Part shown: positions 43,752-53,509 of the stretch, piece after piece
How the letters are laid out: every line of letters begins with the position of its first letter
Position numbering within the stretch: the first letter of the stretch is position 1
Assembly (NCBI RefSeq): GCF_032930845.1
Contig: NZ_CP136758.1
Coordinates: 186,001-250,000 of the forward strand
Source: Parvularcula sp. LCG005
Lineage (GTDB): Bacteria > Pseudomonadota > Alphaproteobacteria > Caulobacterales > Parvularculaceae
Reading direction: 5' to 3'
Length of the DNA stretch: 64,000 nt
Notes under the pieces: model-generated
Seen by the model: the letters and a program-made list of their open reading frames with translations, nothing else
Databases searched by the model: none
What the model was told of the DNA's origin: nothing
Position numbers and translations under genes: made by a program

Positions 43752-44936
43752 ATGAAAACCAAACTCGCACTGCTCGCTGCAGCAGGCTCTCTCGCGCTTT
43801 TCTCTGCTGCTAACGCGCAGGACTCGGGCTATTACGGCGCACTGAATGCTGGTGTTGTCTTTGACAGCGATGGCCACGATGTTGAGCCAGTTGCCGGTGC
43901 TTATCCTGCCATCTTCGACACGGAATTCGAGCTCGACAGCAACATCACTGTTTCTGGCGCTCTTGGCCGTTACTTCGAAAACGGCTTCCGCGGTGAAGTC
44001 GAACTGGCGACCCGCACACAAGAAATCAAAGGCATGCCAGGCGATGGCCTCGGCTTTGCTGGTTTCCCCGGCGTCAGCGGTGACCTCTCCGCAACCACGC
44101 TGATGATGAACCTCTACAAGGACTTCAGCATTGATGCTGCTGGCCGTATCACACCTTACGTCGGTGTTGGTGTTGGTGCTGCACGCATGCGTCCTGAGTT
44201 CGACAACATCGCAACCGGTGTGATCGCTGCTGACGTCTCTGACATGGCCGCTTCGAACATGATCGTCGTTGGCGACATGGAATACACGCCTGCGATCCAA
44301 GGCCTTGCTGGTCTGACATTCGACTTCACGGAAAACATGCTGTTCTCCGTTGGCTACAAGTACCTCCTCGCAGACCAGTTTGAGTACGGTTCATACGTGA
44401 ACGGTCCTGCTGCCAACCTGTCGAGCGGCTATGACGCTCACGAGTTGACGGTCGGCCTGCGTTGGAACTGGGGCGTTGAAGAGCCAGTGATTGTTGAGGA
44501 AGCACCACAGCCTGTTCAAATGCAGACATGCTTTGACGGCAGCCGTATTCCTGTCACGCAAGAGTGCCCACCAGAAATCGAAGAAGAAGAAATGATGACG
44601 GAACTTGATCCGCTCGTCGTGTACTTCGACTACGACAAATCGGTTCTGACAGACGCTGCACGCACGCTCATTGCTGCTCGCGCTGAAGAAGCTCTGGAAG
44701 GCGACGTTTCTTCGATCTCCGTGTCCGGTAACACCGACACTTCGGGTTCGGCTTCTTACAACCAAGCTCTCTCGGCACGCCGCGCTGCAGTTGTCCGTGA
44801 CGCGCTGGTCGCCAACGGCATTTCTTCAAGCGTCATCACGGTTGAAGCGCTCGGCGAATCCAACCCAGCCAAACCAACGGCTGACGGCGTTAAAGAGCCT
44901 CTGAACCGTCGTACGGAAGTTGAATTCAGCTTCTAA
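43752..44936 (+). CDS. OmpA-family outer-membrane porin
   Basis: 394 residues. Signal peptide (cleavage near SAANAQDSG), an N-terminal beta-barrel domain (about 22-240, alternating Gly/aromatic strands with 'YKYLLADQFEYG'), a Cys pair linker ('TCFDGSRIPVTQECP'), and a C-terminal OmpA peptidoglycan-binding domain ('VYFDYDKSVLTDAA', 'VSGNTDTSGSASYNQALSARRA'). Codon choice differs from its neighbours (preferring GCT, GGT, CGC, few rare codons), which fits very high expression. The second of two ATGs (43749, 43752) is preferred because AGGAGGGG abuts the first. Confidence 0.93.
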   Translation: MKTKLALLAAAGSLALFSAANAQDSGYYGALNAGVVFDSDGHDVEPVAGAYPAIFDTEFELDSNITVSGALGRYFENGFRGEVELATRTQEIKGMPGDGLGFAGFPGVSGDLSATTLMMNLYKDFSIDAAGRITPYVGVGVGAARMRPEFDNIATGVIAADVSDMAASNMIVVGDMEYTPAIQGLAGLTFDFTENMLFSVGYKYLLADQFEYGSYVNGPAANLSSGYDAHELTVGLRWNWGVEEPVIVEEAPQPVQMQTCFDGSRIPVTQECPPEIEEEEMMTELDPLVVYFDYDKSVLTDAARTLIAARAEEALEGDVSSISVSGNTDTSGSASYNQALSARRAAVVRDALVANGISSSVITVEALGESNPAKPTADGVKEPLNRRTEVEFSF

Positions 44937-44955
44937 GTCGACATTCATCGAACGG

Positions 44956-44987
44956 AAAAACCGGCGCCTTAAAGCGCCGGTTTTTTT
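44956..44987 (+). terminator. Strong rho-independent terminator after the porin gene
   Basis: AAAAACCGGCGC (44956-44967) pairs with GCGCCGGTTTTT (44974-44985) around CTTAAA, followed by TT. It fits a highly expressed monocistronic gene. Confidence 0.92.
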
Positions 44988-45101
44988 GTGTCGGAACTGA
45001 CATCAGCAGAATGGTGGCGCCGGCGCGACGACCCCATTAAAACATCTGCCATCCGCGTATTCCTTTATACCCTATTAACACTGATACGCGCAGTTAGACC
45101 T

Positions 45102-47276
45102 ATGGCTGGGAAGCGCCCCACATCGCGGTCGGGCACGACTAAACGACCCTCGAAAACCAGAACCGGCGCCTCGTCGCGTGGGGGGTCTGCGCGCGCGTCT
45201 GATAAAGGAGTGCGTAAGACGACGAGCCGCACCGCCTCATCCAAACCACGTCGTCCTGTTCGTCGCGTGAAGGCGGGCTCGACGAGACGGAAAAAGAGCC
45301 AGTCTTGGACAGCCCATCTGCCCGGCCTGATGAAATTTGCTGGCCGGGTGACGGTCGTGGCAATATTGGGCGTGGCGGTCTTCGCCGGGATTCTTGTCTA
45401 TTATGGCCGCGGCTTGCCTGAGGTCGGCAATCTGGCCGCGGCGCGCAAGCAGCCGCGGATCACGGTCGTCGACCGCTTTGGCCACACCATTGGTATTCAT
45501 GGACAGGACCGGGGCGATCCTGTGGATACTGCCGAACTGCCCGAGCACGTTGTGCAGGCGTTTCTCGCCACAGAAGACCGTAATTTTTACCACCATGTGG
45601 GGGTGAACCCGATCGCTATCCTGCGGGCACTGACGATCAACATGAGGGAAGGCGGTGTTGCCCAGGGCGGTTCCACTATCACCCAGCAATTGGTCAAGAA
45701 CCTGATCTTGACGCCAGAGCAGACCTTGGAGCGCAAGGTTCAGGAGATGATCCTCGCCCTGCGGATCGAGGCGCGATACGACAAGAACGAGATTCTGGGG
45801 CTGTATCTGAACGCGGTCTATTTCGGAAACGGCGCCTACGGTCTCGAAGCCGCCTCGCGCCGCTACTTCGGCAAATCGCCTAAAGAGTTGAATCTGGGCG
45901 AGGCCGCCATGCTCGCCGGCCTGCTCAAGGCGCCGTCCCGGTTCTCTCCGACAAACAGCGAGAATCTCGCGCGGACCCGGGCTGCGGTTGTTCTTCATGC
46001 GATGGTCGACGCGAACTTCATCACCCGGCAGGAGGCCGACGCCATCATTGCCCAAGGGGTGGCAGATGTGATCGAGGACGATCGGCGCACCTCCTACGCC
46101 GCGGACTATGCCGTGACCGAGGCCGAGCGCCTTCTCTCCGGCATCGACGAAGACATCATCGTGCACACGACGATCGACGGCGAAGCCTTGCGCCGTACGG
46201 ACGATGCCCGTCGCGCCATCGCGGCCGATGATCCTCTTTATGCGGCAGATATTCAGACCGCTGCCATTGCCATGGAGGAGGACGGGGCCATCCGCGTCCT
46301 GATCGGCGGCAATGACTACGCGGAGAGCGTCTACAATCGCGCGGTGAAGGCGATGCGCCAGCCCGGCTCCGTGTTCAAGACGTTCGTCTATCTGGCGGCA
46401 ATCGAAAACGGATGGGAGCCGGAAGATCTGGTCGACGACACGCCCGTCGTCATCGGCAATTATCACCCCAATAATTACAAGGACCGATATTACGGGCCTG
46501 TCGAACTGACAGAGGCACTGTCCCGATCCCTAAATGCTGCGGCGATCCGCCTGCAGGAGGAAGTGGGCCGAAACCGCGTCGTTGATGTGGCCCGGAGGGC
46601 TGGCTTTGATGGGCTCACGGATGTGGGGGCATCACTGGCGCTCGGCACCATGGAGGCGACCCCGTTGACGGTGGCGCAGAGCTATCTGCCCCTGTCCAAT
46701 GGGGGCTATCGGACAGAGCCTTACATCATTGTGGGAATTACAACGGCGAGCGGCCGGACACTGTATGAGCGCGAGCCTCCATCGGCGAAGGCACCGATAT
46801 TCGATAGCGAAACCCTGGTCGCGTTCGACTACATGCTCCGCCATGTGGTCTCGGCCGGATCTGGCGTCCATGCGCGCCTGCCGGTTCATCAGGCTGCCGG
46901 CAAGACCGGTACGAGCCAGGACAGCCGCGATGCGTGGTTTGCGGGCTATGCCAGCGGCGTGGTCGGCGTTGTGTGGCTCGGCAAGGATAATAACGAGCCG
47001 ATGGAAACGGGCCGCGGCTACATTTCCGGCAGCGGAGCACCGGCCCGCGTCTGGGCTGCGATGATGACGGAAACACTGGGCGATCGGCCAGCGCGCGAGC
47101 CTGTGCCTTATGTTCCCCGGCGCAAGAAGCGGTCGCTGTTTGAACATCTCGCCGATATCCTCAACGGCAAGGAAGAGCCGGCTGACTATGATGAGCCAGA
47201 AGAGCTCAACAGTGAGGAGCTGGGCCGCCTGCTGGATGAGGTCGCGGTCTACGAATGTACCGGCACCTGTCCGTAG
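45102..47276 (+). CDS. Class A penicillin-binding protein (PBP1-like, glycosyltransferase/transpeptidase)
   Basis: 724 residues from ATG 45102; GTG 44988 lies inside the terminator hairpin and is rejected. A very basic Ser/Thr/Arg/Lys-rich cytoplasmic tail (about 1-70) is followed by a membrane helix (about 82-102) and a GT51 transglycosylase with catalytic Glu158 ('TEDRNFYHH'). The transpeptidase has Ser423-x-x-Lys426 ('PGSVFKTF'), the SxN motif 'SRSLNAAA' and KTGTS from Lys601. It ends with two Cys near the C-terminus (ECTGTCP). It polymerises and cross-links peptidoglycan. The last 28 bases overlap a convergent gene. Confidence 0.92.
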   Translation: MAGKRPTSRSGTTKRPSKTRTGASSRGGSARASDKGVRKTTSRTASSKPRRPVRRVKAGSTRRKKSQSWTAHLPGLMKFAGRVTVVAILGVAVFAGILVYYGRGLPEVGNLAAARKQPRITVVDRFGHTIGIHGQDRGDPVDTAELPEHVVQAFLATEDRNFYHHVGVNPIAILRALTINMREGGVAQGGSTITQQLVKNLILTPEQTLERKVQEMILALRIEARYDKNEILGLYLNAVYFGNGAYGLEAASRRYFGKSPKELNLGEAAMLAGLLKAPSRFSPTNSENLARTRAAVVLHAMVDANFITRQEADAIIAQGVADVIEDDRRTSYAADYAVTEAERLLSGIDEDIIVHTTIDGEALRRTDDARRAIAADDPLYAADIQTAAIAMEEDGAIRVLIGGNDYAESVYNRAVKAMRQPGSVFKTFVYLAAIENGWEPEDLVDDTPVVIGNYHPNNYKDRYYGPVELTEALSRSLNAAAIRLQEEVGRNRVVDVARRAGFDGLTDVGASLALGTMEATPLTVAQSYLPLSNGGYRTEPYIIVGITTASGRTLYEREPPSAKAPIFDSETLVAFDYMLRHVVSAGSGVHARLPVHQAAGKTGTSQDSRDAWFAGYASGVVGVVWLGKDNNEPMETGRGYISGSGAPARVWAAMMTETLGDRPAREPVPYVPRRKKRSLFEHLADILNGKEEPADYDEPEELNSEELGRLLDEVAVYECTGTCP

Positions 47277-47974
47277 GCGTGCAGACCGGTTCCGTGCCGC
47301 CGCAACCACTGGCCGGCTCTCTCGTAATTCGGATCGAGCTCGGCAACGACGCGCCAGAATTTCGGCGAATGATCCATGTGTCGGCGATGGGCGACCTCAT
47401 GCGCAACCACATAGCGCAGGACATGATCCGGCGCGAAGGCCAGGCGCCAGTTGAAGGATAGCCGCCCATCGGACGCGCAGGAGCCCCAGCGGCTGGTCAT
47501 CTGGCGCACACCAATGCCCGTGATGGTCACGCCCAGCTGCGCGGCATCGTCTGTCGCATAGGCTGAACACGCCTCCAGCGCGGTTCGGCGAAGCAGGGTC
47601 TCGATCCGGCGATGTACCGACGCCTCATCATGCCCGCCGACCAGAATGATGTCATCCAGCAGGGTGGCTGCGCGACTGGCGTTCTGATGGGCGACGACAA
47701 GGCGGTCCCGGCCGCGCACCGGCAAGGTCACGCCCAGGGCCAGCGGTACGGGCGGCGGGGTTTCGTCCAGCCGGTCGGAAATCCACTGTCGGCGCTCATT
47801 GACCATGGCGAGGGCCGCTTTGACATGGCGGTGGGACGGGCAGGTGACGCGGATCATCCGCTCACGGCCAATGCGAAGGATGAGACGGCGCGCGCGGGGG
47901 TTGACCATGACCCGGACGGGCAGGGCTTCGCCTTCGATATCGATGGTGCCGCCGTCAATGGACGATCGGGTCAT
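47249..47974 (-). CDS. YgjP-like zinc metallopeptidase (M48-type, DUF45)
   Basis: 241 residues. The zinc-binding motif HEVAHRRHMDHSPKFW (HExxH with the third ligand His downstream) sits near residue 190, preceded by 'MTSRWGSCASDGRLSFNWRL', the standard DUF45/YgjP pattern. The substrate is unknown. GGAG lies 7 bases before the ATG. Its end overlaps the PBP gene end by 28 bases. Confidence 0.88.
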   Translation of the reverse strand: MTRSSIDGGTIDIEGEALPVRVMVNPRARRLILRIGRERMIRVTCPSHRHVKAALAMVNERRQWISDRLDETPPPVPLALGVTLPVRGRDRLVVAHQNASRAATLLDDIILVGGHDEASVHRRIETLLRRTALEACSAYATDDAAQLGVTITGIGVRQMTSRWGSCASDGRLSFNWRLAFAPDHVLRYVVAHEVAHRRHMDHSPKFWRVVAELDPNYERAGQWLRRHGTGLHAYGQVPVHS

Positions 47975-48147
47975 GGTGGGACTCCGGGCCGGACCGCCGG
48001 CCTAGTCTGCTGAGTGTCGCACTGGTCGCGTTTCGTGAAAAGAGAGCGGGTGCTGCATGGGGAAAACGTCGCTATATTTCCTCGACAGGCCCGTGCATCT
48101 GGCGTCCAGACGCTGTACATTGTGCGCTCACAGAAAGGCTTCTTCCG

Positions 48148-50823
48148 ATGGACGGTGCGCCCCTTGGCGCCGCTGCAGGCACAGCGATGACCCCGATGAT
48201 GGCGCAGTACCACGCGATCCGCCAAAAGGCGGGTGACGCCCTGCTGTTCTATCGCATGGGCGATTTTTACGAGCTCTTTTTCGACGATGCCGTGGCAGCG
48301 TCGGCGGCGCTCGACATCACCCTGACCCGACGCGGCAAGAAGGATGGCGAAGACATCCCCATGTGCGGTGTGCCCTTCCACGCTGCGGAGACCTATCTGG
48401 CCCGCCTCATCCGCAAGGGGTTCTCCGTCGCCATCTGTGAGCAGACCGAAAGCCCCGCCGAAGCGAAGAAGCGTGGCGCGAAATCGGTCGTTGATCGGGA
48501 CATTGTCCGCGTTGTCACGCCCGGCACCCTGACCGAGGAGACGCTGCTCGACGCACGCACTCACAACCATCTCGCGGCGCTGGCCATGTTGCCAAATGGC
48601 GGCGCCCTGGCGGCCGTCGATGTCTCCACAGGTGATGTTTTCGTGCAGTCCGTCGCGGCATCTGCTGCTGCCGATGCCGTTGCGGCACTTGCCCCGGCTG
48701 AGCTGCTGGTGGCCGAAGGCGGGCCGACCGATGCCTTGCTGGCGGCCAAGCCGGATCTGCGCCTGTCGTCGGTTCACAAATCCTATTTCGATACCAAGGG
48801 AGCAGCGACACGTCTGGCCGAAGCCTATGATGCCGCGACCACGGATGGTTTTGGGCAGTTCGAGCCCGAGCATCTTGCGGCCCTGGGGGCGGTGCTCTCC
48901 TATCTGACATTGACGCAGATCGACGCGCTCCCTCGGCTGAAGCCGCCGCAGCTGTTGCGGGATGGCGGCACCATGGCCATCGATGCGGCGACACGGCGCT
49001 CACTTGAACTGACCCAGGCCACCGATGGCGGGCGACAGGGGTCGCTCGTCGGCGCAATTGATCGCACACGGACGGCCAGCGGAGCCCGTCTTCTGGCCCG
49101 GTGGCTGGGGGCGCCGCTGACTGATGTCGCTGCGATCAATGACCGCCTGGATGCGGTCAGCTTCTTCGTTGACCATCCCGGCCTGAAGGAAAAGGGGAGG
49201 GCCGACCTGGCAGCGGCACCGGATCTGGCGCGGGCATTGTCACGCCTGGGGCTGGGCCGCGGCGGCCCTCGTGACCTGGCTGCGCTTCGCGATGCCCTTG
49301 GTGCAGCGCGGGATCTCGCCGCGCGCCTGATGGAGCATCAGTCCGCGATCTCGCTACCGACGCTCTTGGCTGGCGCGGCCGCAGATCTCGAGGCGAGGAC
49401 CGCGGGCGGTTTTGCGGCGTTGAAGGATCATTTGACCCGTGCCCTTGGCGACGACCTGCCCTTGCTGGCGCGCGATGGTGGCTTTCTGGCGACAGGCTAC
49501 AATGCAGCGCTGGATGAGGTGCGGTCGCTGAAGACCAATGCGCGGCAGGTCATCGCGGCCCTCGAAGAAGAGTATCGCCAGGAAACTGGAATCAAGGCGC
49601 TCAAGATCAAGCATTCCAAGGTGCTGGGGTACACGGTGGAAGTGACCGCAGCCCATGCCGACAGCATGCTCTCGGCGCCACTGAATCAGACCTTCCGTCA
49701 CCGCCAGACGCTCGCGAATGCGGTTCGATTTACGACCCCGACGCTGGCCGAACTTGACTCCAAGATCGTGCGCGCAGGGGACGAGGCACTGGCGCTGGAG
49801 CTGGAGCTGTTTCAGGCATTGGTCGACGAGGTACTGGAGCGACATGCTGATCTGTGTGCCTGCGCCGATGCTCTCGCGCTCATCGATGTGACGGCGGCGC
49901 TGGCCCATCTCGCGAGTGAAGAAAAGTACGTCCGCCCGCGTATAGACAGTACAAAGACGTTCAATATCGACCAGGGCCGTCATCCCGTCGTGGAAATGAC
50001 AACTCGCAAACAGGGCGGGAACGCGTTCATCCCCAACAGTTGTCGTCTGGGCGATGGGGATGTCACCGCCCTGCATCTGGTCACCGGCCCGAACATGGCG
50101 GGGAAATCGACGTTTCTGCGGCAGAACGCACTCCTTGCCATTCTGGCGCAGGCGGGCAGTTATGTGCCTGCAGCCGCGGCCCATATCGGCGTCGTTGACC
50201 GGCTTTTCTCTCGGGTCGGCGCATCGGACGATATCGCGCGCGGGCGATCTACCTTCATGGTCGAAATGGTCGAGACGGCCGCGATCCTCAATCAGGCGAC
50301 GGCCAACAGTCTTGTCATTCTAGATGAAGTCGGGCGCGGCACATCGACCTTTGATGGCCTGTCGATCGCCTGGGCCGCCCTTGAATATCTGCACGACCGC
50401 ACCCTGTGTCGCGGTCTATTCGCAACGCATTATCATGAACTGACGAAACTGTCGGCCCGATTGAGCCGTGTGCGCAATGTTTCCATGGCCGTGCGCGAAT
50501 GGCGCGGCGACGTTGTTTTCCTGCACGAGGTACGGGAGGGGGCGGCTGACAGGTCCTACGGCATCGCCGTGGCCAAGCTGGCCGGTCTGCCAAAGCCAGT
50601 TATCGCCCGTGCGAACATTGTTCTGAAGGGTCTTGAAGAAAAGCAGGACCGGACGGGCGGGAGTGCTGCACTGCCGCTATTTGAGTCCGCGCCGGCCGAG
50701 GCGCCAACCCATCCCGTCGTTGAGACATTGAACGATCTTGACCCTAACGAGCTGTCGCCGCGAGAGGCGCTGGATTTCCTCTATATGCTGAAGAAAATGG
50801 CAGATGAACCCGATGACGAATGA
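48148..50823 (+). CDS. mutS: DNA mismatch repair protein MutS
   Basis: 891 residues. Recognises mispairs and recruits MutL. The N-terminal mismatch-binding motif is 'FYELFFDDA' (the Phe-x-Glu wedge, around residues 44-52), then connector, lever and clamp domains, and the ATPase with Walker A GPNMAGKST (647-655), Walker B 'LVILDEVGRGTSTFDG' and 'FATHYHELT'. The C-terminal tail has the usual length. An in-frame ATG at 48187 is a possible alternative start. It overlaps glnD by 20 bases, a gene order known in other alphaproteobacteria. Confidence 0.97.
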   Translation: MDGAPLGAAAGTAMTPMMAQYHAIRQKAGDALLFYRMGDFYELFFDDAVAASAALDITLTRRGKKDGEDIPMCGVPFHAAETYLARLIRKGFSVAICEQTESPAEAKKRGAKSVVDRDIVRVVTPGTLTEETLLDARTHNHLAALAMLPNGGALAAVDVSTGDVFVQSVAASAAADAVAALAPAELLVAEGGPTDALLAAKPDLRLSSVHKSYFDTKGAATRLAEAYDAATTDGFGQFEPEHLAALGAVLSYLTLTQIDALPRLKPPQLLRDGGTMAIDAATRRSLELTQATDGGRQGSLVGAIDRTRTASGARLLARWLGAPLTDVAAINDRLDAVSFFVDHPGLKEKGRADLAAAPDLARALSRLGLGRGGPRDLAALRDALGAARDLAARLMEHQSAISLPTLLAGAAADLEARTAGGFAALKDHLTRALGDDLPLLARDGGFLATGYNAALDEVRSLKTNARQVIAALEEEYRQETGIKALKIKHSKVLGYTVEVTAAHADSMLSAPLNQTFRHRQTLANAVRFTTPTLAELDSKIVRAGDEALALELELFQALVDEVLERHADLCACADALALIDVTAALAHLASEEKYVRPRIDSTKTFNIDQGRHPVVEMTTRKQGGNAFIPNSCRLGDGDVTALHLVTGPNMAGKSTFLRQNALLAILAQAGSYVPAAAAHIGVVDRLFSRVGASDDIARGRSTFMVEMVETAAILNQATANSLVILDEVGRGTSTFDGLSIAWAALEYLHDRTLCRGLFATHYHELTKLSARLSRVRNVSMAVREWRGDVVFLHEVREGAADRSYGIAVAKLAGLPKPVIARANIVLKGLEEKQDRTGGSAALPLFESAPAEAPTHPVVETLNDLDPNELSPREALDFLYMLKKMADEPDDE

Positions 50824-53509
50824 TATCCCGGTTCCCGCCGAGCTGGTAGCATCGATCACCGCCGTAAAGGAAGCCGGTGGTGCCTCAAGCGATTTCGGGA
50901 CCATCCTCCGTCGCCATTGGTCACTCACAAAGTCCGGTCTGTTTCAGAATTACAGTCGGGGGCGGACCATTTCAGAATGCCTCTCCGATTGCATGGACGG
51001 CATTGTCGCGACCCTGGCCGACGCTGTCTGCGATGAGAGGACCGCGATTCTGGCCACAGGCGGCTACGGTCGGGGGCAGTTGGCCCCGTTCTCGGACATC
51101 GATCTTCTGATCCTGATGGGTGGCCGCAATCATCAGGAGCGACTGGCGCCGTTTCTGTATGCCATGTGGGATGGCAGTTTCCTCATCTCCCACTCCACAC
51201 ACACGCCAGCCAGCGCCATTCAGGCGTGCGGTGATTACGTTACGCGTACGGCGTTTCTCGATGCCCGCCTGGTGTGGGGGAGCCGTGAACTTGCTGATGA
51301 TTTTCAGGGGCGCTTTGACCGTCTGCGCCGCAAGACCGTCCCCGAATTTGTCAGTCAGAAGCTGAAGGAGCAGGATGACCGGCACGATCGCGATGACGCC
51401 TCACGCTACGCCATCGAACCTGATGTCAAAGAGGGCAAAGGCGCTCTTCGGGATCTGGATACGCTACACTGGCTCGATCGCTATGTTGCCGGTATCGACA
51501 CCAAGCCGGACCAGGATGCGGACTTAAGTTCACTTTTCTCCTCGCGGGAAGTGCGGCGTCTGAAGAAGATCCAGGATTTTTTCTGGTCAGTGCGTGTTCA
51601 CCTTCACGATATTATGGGGCGTAAGGATGAAAAATTGCGTTTCAGTGTCCAGCCCAAGGTTGCAGCCCGGCTGGGATATACGCCCCGTGGCCGGGAGACC
51701 GCAGTCGAACGGTTCATGCGGCACTATTTTCTCAATGCCAAGGAGGTCGGCAAGCTGACGGGCGCTGCCTGTGCGCAGTTGGAGAGCCGCGCATTCAAGG
51801 AAGCGCGTCTGTCGCGACGGGTCGCAGGCGCTGTAGGGCGCATGACACAGGAGCAGCCTTTCGACGGCGAGGACGGTCTGGTCCTGCGAGGCGGCCGGTT
51901 GAATTTCGTCGCCGATGATGCCGCCCTGGTCAGCAACCGTGATGTCTTTGCCCTGTTCCGGGCGGCGGGGCGGCACAATGTTGAAATTCATCCGCAAGCG
52001 ATCCAGATTGCATTCCGCGTGGGGCGCAAGCTGGGGCAGAGCTGCCGCTCCGATGCCGAGCTGGCGACGATTTTTCGAGATATCCTGCGCGAGTCCATCA
52101 GTGTTGAGAGAACCCTGCGGGCCATGACTGAGGCGGGCGTCCTTGGCCGGTACATTCCGGCGTTTGGCGGCGTTATCGGGTCGGTCGAGTACGGGCTTTT
52201 TCGTCTGTACACACTTGAGGAGCATATTCTTCGATCGACTGGCGTCTTGAGTGACATGCTGCATGACCGCGATGACGGCCGGTTCAAACTCACCAAGCCG
52301 ATGGCAAAGGCGCTCGACGATCCGACACCCCTGTATCTGGCCCTGCTGTTGCAGGAAGCAGACGCTGGCCTGGGAGATCATTCGCGACGGGCGCTGAAAG
52401 GTCGCGTCGTTGAACAGGCTCGCCGCATTCTGGACACGGATGACAAGGTTCAGGATGTTGTCTTTGCTGTGCTGAACCGCGACCTTCTCGTGCGGACGGC
52501 CTCTCGGCGCAATGTCATCGACATGCATCTTCTTGAGAAGCTTTGCACGATTATCGACAGTGAGAAGAAGCTGGCCCTGCTCGCTATCGCGACGAGTTGT
52601 CGGCACCGGACAGCTGGACTTCGCTCATGGGAAGAATACGCCAAACGGGACGTGAAGCTTCTGGTTGAGTTGATCAGAGCCTATCAGTCAGGCGGAGAAG
52701 AACATGTGCTGACGGTCCTGTCGGAGCGTCAGCACAGTCTCCGCGCGCAGGCTCGGGCCATGTTGCCCCCTGATCAGGCCGAAACATTCGATGGGTTTCT
52801 TGAACGGACCGGCCCGACCTTCTGGTCGATGGCGGATGTCGCTGCGGCCGCTGACCTTGCCCTGCTCGTGGACCGGGTCGACCGGACGGGCGCGACCGGT
52901 GGTGCGGTGGCGCAGCCCAATCCCGGCGGCACATTGCAGGTGATTGTCTACGGCGATGACCGCTCAAAACTCTTTGCCGACTGTGCAGGTATCGTCGCAG
53001 AAATTGGCGGCACCGTGTTCGGGTCATCGGCGTTCCCCCTCGGCCCGAATCCGGCGGGCGTGTCCAAGGGCGTTGTGATCTTTCAGATCAACCGGGCGGG
53101 ATCACCTGTTCAGCCGTTCGAGGCGTCAACGGAAGAATGCCTCGATATCGCCGCGCGGTTCGAGCAGGTGGCGTGCCGCACAGGGCCGCCGCCGCGTCTG
53201 CCTGCCCCGGTCATCGGCGACCGTCGATCGGTTTTTCACGTCGAGCCGATTGTGCGGATCGACAACGATTCCTCAGAAGATTCGCTGATTGTTGAGGTAG
53301 AGGCGCTGGACCGTCCTGGCCTGCTGTACTCGATCGCAGGTGGGCTTGCGGAAATAGGTGTCTCGGTCCAACTCGCCTTTGTGTCCACTTACGGGCATGT
53401 GGCGGTCGACACCTTCTACCTGCAGGATGCCCCGCGGTATAAAATTACCGATGAGCGCCGTATTGAAGCGATCCGTCGTCAGATCATCCGCGTACTGGAG
53501 GCCACATGA
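50804..53509 (+). CDS. glnD: GlnD-like PII uridylyltransferase with a degenerate HD domain
   Basis: 901 residues, the usual GlnD length. Order: nucleotidyltransferase domain with 'GGYGRGQLAPFSDIDLLIL' (about 86-104), GlnD-specific 'PDVKEGKGALRDLDTL', HD domain (about 450-600) and two ACT domains ('LFADCAGIVAEIGGTVFG' and 'DRPGLLYSIAGGLAEIGVSV'). GlnD adds UMP to PII when glutamine is low and removes it when high. Oddity: the HD motif of other GlnD proteins (FHDIAKGRGGDHS) reads LQEADAGLGDHS here, so His-Asp is Gln517-Glu518 with one residue lost. Loss of the uridylyl-removing activity is therefore likely. ATG 50813 is an alternative start. Confidence 0.92.
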   Translation: MNPMTNDIPVPAELVASITAVKEAGGASSDFGTILRRHWSLTKSGLFQNYSRGRTISECLSDCMDGIVATLADAVCDERTAILATGGYGRGQLAPFSDIDLLILMGGRNHQERLAPFLYAMWDGSFLISHSTHTPASAIQACGDYVTRTAFLDARLVWGSRELADDFQGRFDRLRRKTVPEFVSQKLKEQDDRHDRDDASRYAIEPDVKEGKGALRDLDTLHWLDRYVAGIDTKPDQDADLSSLFSSREVRRLKKIQDFFWSVRVHLHDIMGRKDEKLRFSVQPKVAARLGYTPRGRETAVERFMRHYFLNAKEVGKLTGAACAQLESRAFKEARLSRRVAGAVGRMTQEQPFDGEDGLVLRGGRLNFVADDAALVSNRDVFALFRAAGRHNVEIHPQAIQIAFRVGRKLGQSCRSDAELATIFRDILRESISVERTLRAMTEAGVLGRYIPAFGGVIGSVEYGLFRLYTLEEHILRSTGVLSDMLHDRDDGRFKLTKPMAKALDDPTPLYLALLLQEADAGLGDHSRRALKGRVVEQARRILDTDDKVQDVVFAVLNRDLLVRTASRRNVIDMHLLEKLCTIIDSEKKLALLAIATSCRHRTAGLRSWEEYAKRDVKLLVELIRAYQSGGEEHVLTVLSERQHSLRAQARAMLPPDQAETFDGFLERTGPTFWSMADVAAAADLALLVDRVDRTGATGGAVAQPNPGGTLQVIVYGDDRSKLFADCAGIVAEIGGTVFGSSAFPLGPNPAGVSKGVVIFQINRAGSPVQPFEASTEECLDIAARFEQVACRTGPPPRLPAPVIGDRRSVFHVEPIVRIDNDSSEDSLIVEVEALDRPGLLYSIAGGLAEIGVSVQLAFVSTYGHVAVDTFYLQDAPRYKITDERRIEAIRRQIIRVLEAT

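Noticed and set aside
44988-45101. Longer N-terminus for the class A PBP starting at GTG 44988
   Set aside because: That GTG lies directly at the end of the porin terminator hairpin, so the message would hardly contain a ribosome binding site before it.
47971-48873. Open frame of 300 codons on the minus strand
   Set aside because: It is antisense to the start of mutS, which has clear family motifs in this stretch.
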